DNA from: Methanobacteriota archaeon
GTDB lineage: Archaea; Thermoplasmatota; Poseidoniia; Poseidoniales; Poseidoniaceae
Assembly (NCBI GenBank): GCA_002726845.1
Contig: PBSP01000005.1
Location: 1-10,399, forward strand
Length of the DNA: 10,399 nucleotides
Direction of reading: 5' to 3'
The position numbers were made by a program, and so were the translations under genes. Shown here one piece after another: positions 1-6,481 of this stretch. The notes beneath the pieces are model-generated. The model did not search any database and was not told where the DNA came from. It worked only from the letters and a program-made list of their open reading frames with translations. Numbering within the stretch: the stretch's first letter is position 1; each line of letters starts with the position of its first letter.

Positions 1-279
1 GTTCCAATCCAAATCTGGACCGTATGCTTGCCACCAGCCGTACTCCATGTTTGCATCACGACCTTCTCGGTCAACCGTCCGCAGTGGCCTATCGCACAAC
101 TGCTCCCCACAATACAATGGAGGCAATCCCTCCACCAAAATTGGAGCAACATGAGTTGTTTCCTTTATTTCAGGAGCATCCGAAAACGCTTGCGATTGCG
201 AAGCGAGAGGTAGCATAAGCATGAGCAAAACCAAGAACAATGCTTGCCTTGGATTTGAAAAAGTCGGCCTACCGTTCAT
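1..279 (-). CDS. Secreted protein of unknown family, N-terminal part (runs off left edge)
   Basis: An open frame reads from an ATG at 279 down to base 1 without a stop, so 93 residues are visible and the C-terminus lies outside the window. The N-terminus is a clear Sec-type signal peptide. A few polar and basic residues are followed by a hydrophobic core at about residues 13-25 (ALFLVLLMLMLPL) and a plausible cleavage site after SQSQA (residues 27-31). The exported part holds a Cys pair (CGEQLC, residues 57-62) that could form a disulfide, and an aromatic, acidic stretch ending GWWQAYGPDLDWN. The start is supported by AGGTG eight bases upstream and by a TATA-like box about 30 bases upstream. 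I do not recognise the family. Large secreted hydrolases are common in marine archaea, but nothing visible here proves an enzyme. Export is fairly sure; function is unknown. Confidence 0.75.
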   Translation of the reverse strand, partial: MNGRPTFSNPRQALFLVLLMLMLPLASQSQAFSDAPEIKETTHVAPILVEGLPPLYCGEQLCDRPLRTVDREGRDANMEYGWWQAYGPDLDWN

Positions 280-304
280 AATCGCCACACCTAACCACAA
301 ATCG

Positions 305-313
305 ATATATTTT
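305..313 (-). promoter_or_regulatory. TATA-like promoter box for the secreted-protein gene
   Basis: On the minus strand the sequence reads AAAATATAT, the most A/T-rich stretch of the 70-base gap between the rhomboid stop (350) and the ATG at 279. Its centre is about 30 bases upstream of that ATG. Archaeal TATA boxes sit about 25-27 bases before the transcription start, so transcription would begin only a few bases before the start codon. Placement and composition are the only evidence. Confidence 0.45.
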
Positions 314-349
314 GATGGTATCGCTTCAACGCTCCAAGAATCCTCTTAA

Positions 350-1450
350 TTACGCATCTTTTGGCCACATGAAGTGCTTCGGTTCCTTTGAACATTGAAT
401 TTGAGGTCCTGTTCGACGCTCAATCATCCCCAAAGGTCCCAAGCAAACTGGGCAATCTCCCGTCTCTGCGATGTGTTCCATCCACGCAATTCGTGTTTCA
501 GCTTCATCACCTGCTTCAATCAACTTACGCAGAGGCTCACGGAGTTTTCGAGGTACTTCAAGACCGAGTTCAGTCCATGGGTCCTCCAGCTTTGAAAGAT
601 CAACCATGGTTGATTTCATATGTTCAAATCCTGCCCGGGACGTTCCGAACCCTTTCGGTCCTCCATCAACGACTCCAAGGGGATACGGGCCACCTTTGGC
701 CACAAATGGAACCAAAGCATAGGCGAGAACAAAGCCACCTATGTGCGCCATGTGAGCCACTGTTGAATAGCCACCAAGTCCTACTGCGTTGAAGGCTCGA
801 ATCAACTCAAATCCAAAATAGAACAGCGCGATTACAGTCACAGGCCAGGGCCGAATAAGGATCAGTGGGAACGGGATTTCATCCTTCGGCCACCCCGATA
901 AGTACGCACCTAGGAGACCATAGGCTGCTCCGGAAGCTCCCCATGATGGCGTTGTTGAGTCTGCATTGAACAGAACCCACGCAACGGATCCTCCCAACAG
1001 CCCTGCAACGTAAATCACGGTAAACCGCTTTGTTCCCAATCGTTGTTCCAGTGGAATCCCTACCATTGCAATAACCAAAACATTTCCAAGAACGTGCGTC
1101 ACATCCCCCATGCTGTGAAGAAAACCTGCTGTGAACAACGTGTGCACGTGCGACAGGCTGTCCAATCGATTTGGGATTAACCAAAAATCGTTCCACACAA
1201 ATTGCGGTTGAATGCCGTAGGAAACCAACACGCGAAATGTGTATTGAACGATGTACCCCAGCAACAACGCTACAGAAATCCCAAGGGCAATGGGTGTCTT
1301 GTTTCGGTAAGAGTAAACGATGGGATACACAATAGCGGTAAACCAAAGCAGTAGAAGGAACCAATCGAATGCATCAAAAGTTGTGAGATACAACTGGCCC
1401 ATGATACTCCGAGGGTTTAACCAACTATGGGTGTTGTCCTGACGCAGCAT
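350..1450 (-). CDS. Rhomboid-family intramembrane serine protease with C-terminal Cys/His tail
   Basis: A 366-residue multi-spanning membrane protein of the rhomboid family, which cleaves substrate proteins inside the lipid bilayer. The catalytic GASG motif is at residues 171-174 (nucleophile Ser173). The partner His is His236 in AHIGG near the start of the last core helix. The family's loop motif is present as LHSMGDVTHVLGN, with His112, His119 and Asn123. Hydrophobic segments lie at about 30-46, 54-72, 118-133, 144-161, 170-186, 204-220 and 233-250. A hydrophilic tail of about 115 residues follows. It contains CPVC (333-336), Cys353 and His359, which could bind one zinc; this tail is not part of the rhomboid core. 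Start is uncertain. ATG 1450 has a TATA-like CATATC about 29 bases upstream, but Met17 (ATG at 1402) begins a more family-like N-terminus and has GGAG four bases before it. Transcribed divergently from the ccm genes. Substrate unknown. Confidence 0.9.
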   Translation of the reverse strand: MLRQDNTHSWLNPRSIMGQLYLTTFDAFDWFLLLLWFTAIVYPIVYSYRNKTPIALGISVALLLGYIVQYTFRVLVSYGIQPQFVWNDFWLIPNRLDSLSHVHTLFTAGFLHSMGDVTHVLGNVLVIAMVGIPLEQRLGTKRFTVIYVAGLLGGSVAWVLFNADSTTPSWGASGAAYGLLGAYLSGWPKDEIPFPLILIRPWPVTVIALFYFGFELIRAFNAVGLGGYSTVAHMAHIGGFVLAYALVPFVAKGGPYPLGVVDGGPKGFGTSRAGFEHMKSTMVDLSKLEDPWTELGLEVPRKLREPLRKLIEAGDEAETRIAWMEHIAETGDCPVCLGPLGMIERRTGPQIQCSKEPKHFMWPKDA

Positions 1451-1472
1451 TCATTCATGGTGGATGTTTGGC

Positions 1473-2711
1473 ATGGATATGAGCGAGGCACTTCTGACTC
1501 TCAGTGACGTAACGGTGCGTCGCGGTTCGTCGGATGTGTTGAAAAATTTCAACCTCAGTTTGAAATCGGGTCAAACGGTGCTTCTGAACGAAAAAAACGG
1601 TGCTGGTAAGTCGACCATCATCGAGGCATCTGCAGGTTTGTTGCCTCTAGAAACCGGTGAAGTTCGCCACCACGGAGCGTTGGTATTGGATTCTTCAGGG
1701 CGCTCAAAACGGCCCGAAATGGCCTTTGGTTTGACCTTACAATCCGATGGTTGCATCGGCAGTCAACGCGTTGAGGAGCACATCTTCAATGCGCTGGATT
1801 TGACTTCAAGCAGAATCGACATCGAATCGTGGCTCAAGCGTTACAATCTTGCCCATCGCAAACACGACCTCATCGCTCATCTTTCGGGAGGTCAGCGCAG
1901 AAAAGTTGCGATGTTGGCTGGAATGTTACCGGGATTTGTTGGTGACAAGCCAAGAATTCTCTTACTGGATGAACCAGCCTCGGGATTGGATCAACCTTCT
2001 CGGGAACGTTTGGTTGAAGACCTTCACGCATTGCGAGAACGTGGAAATACGATTTTATTGGCCAGTCATCACTCAGACTTTGCAGCGTGCGCAACCCACA
2101 TCCTTGAGAACAACGAATTGATCGCAACGAATCCCGATGAGTACACATCGAAGAAGCGGATTGACCTCAAACCCACTGTCAAATCCGGAAGTGCTGTGTT
2201 TAGAACGAGCATGACACTCAATCGACGGACTCTTGCAACGTTAGCGAACAACGGTATTGCTGGATTCCTTACGCTTGGTATTCTGCTTGCACTTGTGGAT
2301 CCGAAAGCGGTAGATTCTACTCTTGTTCAAGCGTCAGGATTGTACTTGAGTTCAGCGTTTGCAGCAGGATTGGTCGGTGACAGCATCATCGCAATGTTGC
2401 ATGAGCACCGTGCGCTAGATTGGTGGAAAGCGCACCGAAAAGGAATTCCATACTCTTATCTGCACGGTTTCGTATTGGGCATGGGGTTGACGATGCTGAC
2501 CCAACTCGGGTTTGATGAAAGCGTTTCATGGCTGCTGACACTCATTGGAGGCCTTCTGACCGCATCGACCATGGCAATCGTGCGTTGGTTTGACCTCGCA
2601 ACCTCCAGACTGGCTCGTCCCAAAGCGGTCTACACAAGAATTCTAACGCCCATTCTTGTTTTGCCCTTTGCGCTCCTCGTTCAATGGATTACCGATTCAA
2701 ATCTGTTGTGA
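1473..2711 (+). CDS. ccmA: Fused heme-exporter ABC protein: CcmA-like ATPase plus CcmB-like membrane domain
   Basis: Numbering is from the upstream ATG at 1464. The N-terminal 230 residues are an ABC ATPase: EKNGAGKST Walker A (43-51), Gln93 as Q-loop, LSGGQ signature (140-144), ILLLDE Walker B (165-170), SGLD D-loop (173-176) and switch His202. The last 170 residues carry about five hydrophobic segments (about 262-279, 289-311, 332-347, 355-373, 392-410). The order resembles CcmB: a basic amphipathic entry, helices, an acidic/basic loop (HEHRALDWWKAHRKG), then more helices. CcmA and CcmB are usually separate proteins that move or present heme for cytochrome c maturation. The ccmC and ccmD genes directly downstream support the assignment. 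The CcmB part rests on topology and context, not clear motifs. GGTGG at 1459-1463 lies nine bases before ATG 1473, which I chose over 1464 (no spacing) and 1479. The first Walker A Gly is Glu. Confidence 0.75.
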   Translation: MDMSEALLTLSDVTVRRGSSDVLKNFNLSLKSGQTVLLNEKNGAGKSTIIEASAGLLPLETGEVRHHGALVLDSSGRSKRPEMAFGLTLQSDGCIGSQRVEEHIFNALDLTSSRIDIESWLKRYNLAHRKHDLIAHLSGGQRRKVAMLAGMLPGFVGDKPRILLLDEPASGLDQPSRERLVEDLHALRERGNTILLASHHSDFAACATHILENNELIATNPDEYTSKKRIDLKPTVKSGSAVFRTSMTLNRRTLATLANNGIAGFLTLGILLALVDPKAVDSTLVQASGLYLSSAFAAGLVGDSIIAMLHEHRALDWWKAHRKGIPYSYLHGFVLGMGLTMLTQLGFDESVSWLLTLIGGLLTASTMAIVRWFDLATSRLARPKAVYTRILTPILVLPFALLVQWITDSNLL

Positions 2712-2740
2712 ATGCAATTGTTCAAAGCAAAAGGTTCGGT

Positions 2741-2745
2741 GGAGG
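2741..2745 (+). promoter_or_regulatory. Ribosome binding site that sets the ccmC start
   Basis: GGAGG, extended upstream as GGTGGAGG (2738-2745 region), ends four bases before ATG 2750. It lies between the ABC gene stop (2711) and ccmC. It favours 2750 over an in-frame ATG at 2684 that sits inside the preceding gene and would add 22 non-membrane residues before the first helix. Confidence 0.65.
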
Positions 2746-2749
2746 ACAC

Positions 2750-3448
2750 ATGTCCAAGCGAGCAGCGGAGTTGGTGCTCCTCGTCGGGTTTATTGGCATA
2801 GGCATTACACTTGTCCTTGCCCTTCTCAAGGCGCCCAGCGTATCCATCAACGCCTTTGAGTCTCCCGATGCGCAACGAATTTTTTACTGGCACGTTCCAG
2901 CAGCGTGGGCAGCATTTATCGCATTTGGATTCCTTTTTTTAGGCTCTGCATTGTGGTTTTTCAAACGCTCTGATTTTGGATGGAGAATGCATGTTGCTGG
3001 TGCAGAAGCTGGTCTCGCAACCGGATTAATGACCGTGTGGAGCGGTATGGTTTGGGGATCTGCTGAGTGGGGCGTAGCATGGGATTGGTCCGACGTCCGC
3101 CTGAATACGTTTGGACTGCTTACATTCCTCGCTTTGTTCCTGGTCTTAGGCCGTCAAGCCCAACCAGATGGCGTAGAAACCAGGGACACATTCTCAACAT
3201 TCGGATTGTTTGGGTTTGTCCTCGTTCCCGTCACGTATGTAGCAACACGTTTGTGGCAAATTCGTCATCCAGGCCCCGTTCTGGGTGGAGGAGATGGAGG
3301 CAGTTTGAACAGCGAAATGGCTGCTGTATTGTTTTTCGGAGCCATTTCGTTCACGACATTCATGATTGGTCATGTGCTGATGAGTATGCGAATTACATTG
3401 TTGGAGCAACGATTGGAAAGCATTCAAGAAGCAATGGATAAGGTGTGA
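2750..3448 (+). CDS. ccmC: Cytochrome c maturation heme-handling protein CcmC
   Basis: A 232-residue protein with six hydrophobic segments (about 8-26, 50-70, 84-101, 118-134, 149-166, 190-212), the usual CcmC size and topology. CcmC presents heme on the outer face of the membrane and helps load it on the chaperone CcmE. Family marks are the heme-ligand His48 in WHVPAAW after the first helix, the tryptophan-rich outer loop WGSAEWGVAWDWSDVRL (about 102-118), a variant of the WWD domain, and His173 in IRHPG, which matches the second conserved axial His. The C-terminus is charged and probably cytoplasmic. The gene follows the CcmA/B-like gene by 38 bases, and its end contains the binding site for the next gene. 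The WWD loop has a Ser-Asp insertion compared with the usual WxWDxRL wording. CcmF shares this domain but is far longer, so CcmC is the better call. Confidence 0.9.
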   Translation: MSKRAAELVLLVGFIGIGITLVLALLKAPSVSINAFESPDAQRIFYWHVPAAWAAFIAFGFLFLGSALWFFKRSDFGWRMHVAGAEAGLATGLMTVWSGMVWGSAEWGVAWDWSDVRLNTFGLLTFLALFLVLGRQAQPDGVETRDTFSTFGLFGFVLVPVTYVATRLWQIRHPGPVLGGGDGGSLNSEMAAVLFFGAISFTTFMIGHVLMSMRITLLEQRLESIQEAMDKV

Positions 3449-3451
3449 ACA

Positions 3452-3643
3452 ATGGCGGAGGGCATGACCTACCTTGCAGTCGCTTATCTTGGCATGCTCA
3501 TTGCCATTGCGATTTGGACGTGGACGGTGTTCTCTCGAAGCAACGACCTTGAACAAAGGATTGATGCGGTTGAACGCAACATTGAGCAACATACACCAAA
3601 AAGCATTATCATCGGCGACGAAGACACCAAAGAACAGGAATGA
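3452..3643 (+). CDS. ccmD: CcmD-like small membrane protein
   Basis: A 63-residue protein with one membrane helix (about residues 6-27, YLAVAYLGMLIAIAIWTWTV). A polar, charged segment follows (FSRSNDLEQRIDAVERNIEQ) that looks helical or coiled-coil, then an acidic tail. This is the CcmD layout: one helix preceded by a short outside part with a tyrosine, followed by a charged cytoplasmic helix. CcmD stabilises the CcmA-B-C complex and helps release heme-loaded CcmE. Sequence conservation in CcmD is weak, so position directly after ccmC carries much of the weight. AGGTG at 3441-3445, inside the end of ccmC, lies six bases before ATG 3452 and supports translational coupling. Its TGA overlaps the next start as ATGA. 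Confidence 0.75.
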   Translation: MAEGMTYLAVAYLGMLIAIAIWTWTVFSRSNDLEQRIDAVERNIEQHTPKSIIIGDEDTKEQE

Positions 3644-4716
3644 GGGCCATGAGTCAAGGTCTCGGGGGCGATTTTTGTCTCGTATGTGGTAGCGACCCGC
3701 CCTTGTTTACCGATCGAATGTGCGAGGCTTGTACGCGCAAGCGAACCAAGTTGGCTAACGTCCCGGAAAACACAAATTACACACAGTGTGCGCGATGTGG
3801 TTTAATCGATATTCAGGGCAAGTGGGTCAACATTCCTGAAGACACACTCTGGGATGAGTTGATTCAACGAAGTGTCCAGTTTCACTCACGAGCTGAAGAA
3901 ATCGGTCTTGGGTTTGAGCCTCAGACAATCTCCGACAGGCACACGTTGCTGCACATGCAAATGGAAGGTGTGATTGATGATTTGCTCTACACCGAGGAGC
4001 ACACCATGCGAGCGCGTCGATCAAACGGTGTATGCCTGACATGTACGCGTCGTGCAGGAAATTATTTCGAGGCAACCGTGCAACTTCGCTCGACAGGTCG
4101 TCGACTTGAGGAGGATGAATTGAACAACCTTAGAGCGAGTCTCGATGATGTCATCGAACAACTTAGCGACGACCCGATGTTCTTCATCACCAACGAAGGC
4201 CCCGTAACCGGAGGCTATGACGTTGTAATGGGCTCGAAGGGATTGGCACGTGCATGGGGTCGTCATCTCACAGAAACATGGGGGGGTCAAGTGAATGAGA
4301 CCAATTCAACCGTTGGTCGTAAAGACGGCATTGATGTCACACGACTAACGCTTCTGTATCGGAAACCCGGCTACGACCTCGGCGATGTCGTTCAATGGCG
4401 CAACGATCTATGGCGACCAAGTTCATGGAGTAAAGATGGAGCGATAATGGAACGGATTTCACGTCAAGAACGCACCGGAGCCACATGGCGTGATCTAGAG
4501 GGCGTGAAAGTCCTCGCACAAATGAAGGATCATGTTGTTGTTGATATCCTCAATCGAGACGATTCTGTGGCTGAATTTCTCGACCCAAGCAATTGGCAAA
4601 TGACTTCTGTCCGGCTTCCTTGGGATTTTGATGGTGCCTCTTCCCTCCGACTGGCGACGATTGATGGCGAATTTATCGCACTTCACGATATGGCACTTGA
4701 CCGCTCCGAATCATAG
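3640..4716 (+). CDS. nmd3: Archaeal NMD3-family ribosome-assembly protein
   Basis: A 358-residue NMD3-family protein. In eukaryotes NMD3 binds the 60S ribosomal subunit and acts as its export adaptor. Archaea have a shorter form presumed to act in late large-subunit assembly. The zinc-binding N-terminal part has four CxxC pairs: Cys13/16, 28/31, 50/53 and 132/135. The last lies in VCLTCTRRAGNYFEATVQLR, a highly characteristic NMD3 block. Further family marks are the GSKGLARAWGRHL segment (198-210) and VGRKDGIDVTRLTLLYRKP (225-243), then a beta-rich C-terminal domain with a GDVV motif (248-251). No membrane segment or nuclear export region is visible. The chosen start overlaps the ccmD stop in ATGA; Met4 (3649) is an alternative. 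Lying in one transcription unit with heme-export genes is unusual and may only reflect gene packing. Family assignment is very sure; the archaeal role is inferred. Confidence 0.92.
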   Translation: MRAMSQGLGGDFCLVCGSDPPLFTDRMCEACTRKRTKLANVPENTNYTQCARCGLIDIQGKWVNIPEDTLWDELIQRSVQFHSRAEEIGLGFEPQTISDRHTLLHMQMEGVIDDLLYTEEHTMRARRSNGVCLTCTRRAGNYFEATVQLRSTGRRLEEDELNNLRASLDDVIEQLSDDPMFFITNEGPVTGGYDVVMGSKGLARAWGRHLTETWGGQVNETNSTVGRKDGIDVTRLTLLYRKPGYDLGDVVQWRNDLWRPSSWSKDGAIMERISRQERTGATWRDLEGVKVLAQMKDHVVVDILNRDDSVAEFLDPSNWQMTSVRLPWDFDGASSLRLATIDGEFIALHDMALDRSES

Positions 4717-4726
4717 GAGTTGATAT

Positions 4727-4741
4727 GAAGGTTGAACCTTC
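4727..4741. repeat. 15-base interrupted palindrome before the isomerase gene
   Basis: GAAGGTT-G-AACCTTC is a perfect inverted repeat with 7-base arms around one central base. It fills most of the 34-base gap between nmd3 (stop 4716) and the isomerase ATG at 4751 and ends nine bases before that ATG. As DNA it could be a repressor site. As RNA it could fold only as a 5-bp stem with a TTGAA loop, close to where a ribosome would bind. Confidence 0.4.
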
Positions 4742-4750
4742 CATAGAAGC

Positions 4751-5848
4751 ATGGCCGAGGACGAATTGGACATTGATGATTTGTCTCAACGACTTGACTC
4801 AGAAGGAATGATTGGATTCACAGAGTCCTTCGTTTCAGATTTAAGGAAGGGCTTTTCTGTTCTCAACGAGAATCAATACCCCTGGTTGATTGATATCAAA
4901 TCGGTTGATTGGAAAGGAGTTCTTTGTTTTGGAATGGGTGGTTCGGCTGCAGGTGGCGATTTTTTGGCGAGAATAGCGGACGCAAGCGGTTCAATTCCTT
5001 TCGTCGTTCACAGAGATTATCAACTTCCAACGTGGTGGACTAAGGATTGGCTCATTCTTGCTACCTCGCACAGCGGCAACACTGAGGAGACCTTTGCAGC
5101 AACCGAGACAGCACTAAAACATGGAGCGACCGTCGTTGTTATTGCAACAGGTGGAGCCTTGGCGGGGCTGTGTGAATTGTACGAGAATTGCCATTTGATT
5201 CCCTCCATTGCGGGGCAACCACCTCGAACGGCTTTTGGGCATCTCTTTTCTCGTCAACTCGCACTCATTGAATATCTTGAATTTGTTCCTGGACAACAAC
5301 CGCACCTGCGGGAAGAAATGCTCAATCGTTTGGAAAAAGCGATTCATGCCAACGATTTCAGGACACCGCAAGGTACTCCGTTACTCGATCTTGCAATGTC
5401 TTTGAGAGAGCGTCCCATTTCCTTACTCGGTCCAACAGAACTGGAACCCGTCCTGGTCCGTTTCAAAAATCAACTCAATGAGAATGCTGGTCGATTTGCA
5501 CGAATTGGCGTGGTCCCTGAGATGAATCACAACGAACTCGTCGCTTGGGGGGGCGTCTCTGACGATGCAGATCCTGAACGATCGAATCAAGCAACTCTGT
5601 TCGTAACGTGGGAGGGAATGCACAAGCGAGTGCTTCGTCGCATTGATTGGATGATTGAACATACGCCTACCGATTATGCATGGCGAATCCAAGGGGAAGG
5701 TTCTACTTTGCTTGAAGCGCTGCTCCATCACTGTGTTGTAATGGATTGGTTGACCATAGCACTTGCGTTCTTGCACGGCAAAGACCCAGCAGCAATCCGG
5801 CCCATCCAAGCGTTGAAAGCGTTCCTTGCAGATGAGGTTTCAGTATAG
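4751..5848 (+). CDS. Bifunctional phosphoglucose/phosphomannose isomerase (SIS domains)
   Basis: A 365-residue cytosolic enzyme of the archaeal/bacterial PGI/PMI family. It interconverts glucose-6-phosphate or mannose-6-phosphate with fructose-6-phosphate. Two sugar-isomerase (SIS) lobes are present. GMGGSAAGGD (61-70) and SHSGNTEE (106-113) bind the sugar phosphate, and PPRTAFG is at 157-163. In the second lobe are QLNENAGR (241-248) and PEMNHNE (256-262). Glu244 and His260 are 16 residues apart, the spacing I recall for the catalytic Glu203/His219 pair of the Pyrobaculum enzyme, so both activities are likely intact. It is somewhat longer than the roughly 300-residue crenarchaeal forms. DSEGM (16-20) near the N-terminus matches the family's opening, supporting ATG 4751. 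No good Shine-Dalgarno lies before it, but a TATA-like TGATAT (4721-4726) sits about 27 bases upstream, so it may also be transcribed separately. Its end overlaps the convergent peptidase gene by nine bases. Confidence 0.92.
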   Translation: MAEDELDIDDLSQRLDSEGMIGFTESFVSDLRKGFSVLNENQYPWLIDIKSVDWKGVLCFGMGGSAAGGDFLARIADASGSIPFVVHRDYQLPTWWTKDWLILATSHSGNTEETFAATETALKHGATVVVIATGGALAGLCELYENCHLIPSIAGQPPRTAFGHLFSRQLALIEYLEFVPGQQPHLREEMLNRLEKAIHANDFRTPQGTPLLDLAMSLRERPISLLGPTELEPVLVRFKNQLNENAGRFARIGVVPEMNHNELVAWGGVSDDADPERSNQATLFVTWEGMHKRVLRRIDWMIEHTPTDYAWRIQGEGSTLLEALLHHCVVMDWLTIALAFLHGKDPAAIRPIQALKAFLADEVSV

Positions 5849-6454
5849 ATTTCCCAAAATGTTTCTCGGGTCGGGATACCGTTCGAGCGCCGCATGGCGA
5901 TGTTCCGCAGCAACAACACCTGGCAAATCGGGTTCTTGAGGTTCTACGAGGGACAGTTGCAAGTGCACGTGCGGCGGCCATCCTCCGTTTTCATAGACTT
6001 CCCCCATGCGAGCGAGTTGGTCGCCTTTGTTCAATCGCATACCAACTTCAACTTCGGCCAAGGATTCTCTGGACAAATGCCCATGCAGGAGCCAAATGGT
6101 TTGTTTTTTGCTCTCGATGGTGAGGACGTGCTCTGTGATGATGGTCGGACCGTAGGAACCGTCTTCGTCGTTGTCAGCAAAACTGTGGACAACTCCCTCT
6201 TCAAACATGTAAATTGGAGTTTGCGCAGCAGCCCCGATGTCCAAACCGACATGGACCGTTCGGTTACCTGAAAAAAGCGGTTGCGTGTACATGCCCTTCC
6301 GATCTTCGTCATAACGACCAATGGTGTACTCATAGAATTGATTCCAATCGCTTTGTGGGCGCTCAAGATTAAGCACCCAGTATTCGCTTGGTAGATGGAC
6401 AATTGGATGGAACTGATTTTTGCCAGTACCTGCCAAATCTGGGCAGCCCCACAT
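5840..6454 (-). CDS. M23-family (LytM-type) zinc metallopeptidase
   Basis: A 204-residue protein whose C-terminal two thirds form an M23/LytM zinc peptidase domain. Zinc ligands expected for the family are present: His68 and Asp72 in HVGLD, and His164 in PHVHLQL. The catalytic histidines His126 (LHGHLS) and His162 are also present. GSYGPTIITEHVL (99-111) and ENGGWPPH (155-162) are the usual core strands. The domain is complete. In bacteria most M23 enzymes cut peptide cross-links in murein, which archaea do not make. No signal peptide or membrane segment is visible, so it is probably cytoplasmic and its substrate is unknown. ENGGWPPHVH-type domains also occur fused to aminotransferases in bacteria, so a non-wall role is possible. 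The start is ATG 6454; a stop lies in frame just upstream (6485-6487) and no alternative start intervenes. Divergent from the membrane glycosyltransferase, tail-to-tail overlap with the isomerase gene. Confidence 0.85.
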   Translation of the reverse strand: MWGCPDLAGTGKNQFHPIVHLPSEYWVLNLERPQSDWNQFYEYTIGRYDEDRKGMYTQPLFSGNRTVHVGLDIGAAAQTPIYMFEEGVVHSFADNDEDGSYGPTIITEHVLTIESKKQTIWLLHGHLSRESLAEVEVGMRLNKGDQLARMGEVYENGGWPPHVHLQLSLVEPQEPDLPGVVAAEHRHAALERYPDPRNILGNLY

Positions 6455-6481
6455 GGACCGAAGAAGGGTTTCACCTCTAAG

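Noticed and set aside
24..218. Plus-strand short open frames near the left edge
   Set aside because: The minus strand holds a frame with a convincing signal peptide and promoter that runs through the same bases.
388..792. Plus-strand open frame opposite the rhomboid gene
   Set aside because: Antisense shadow of a gene with clear catalytic motifs; no domain or binding site of its own.
1411..1421. GGGTTTAACC as a shared TATA element between rhomboid and ABC genes
   Set aside because: It is only weakly TATA-like and would place the rhomboid transcript start inside or past its start codon; kept only as a faint possibility for the ABC gene.
2684..2749. Upstream ATG start for ccmC
   Set aside because: It starts inside the preceding gene and adds 22 polar residues before the first membrane helix; a strong GGAGG sits before ATG 2750.
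2929..2940. T-rich run as a possible terminator
   Set aside because: It lies inside a conserved part of ccmC and encodes membrane residues.
5423..5809. Minus-strand open frame inside the isomerase gene
   Set aside because: It lies opposite the conserved catalytic region (QLNENAG, NHNE) of the isomerase and shows no recognisable protein features.
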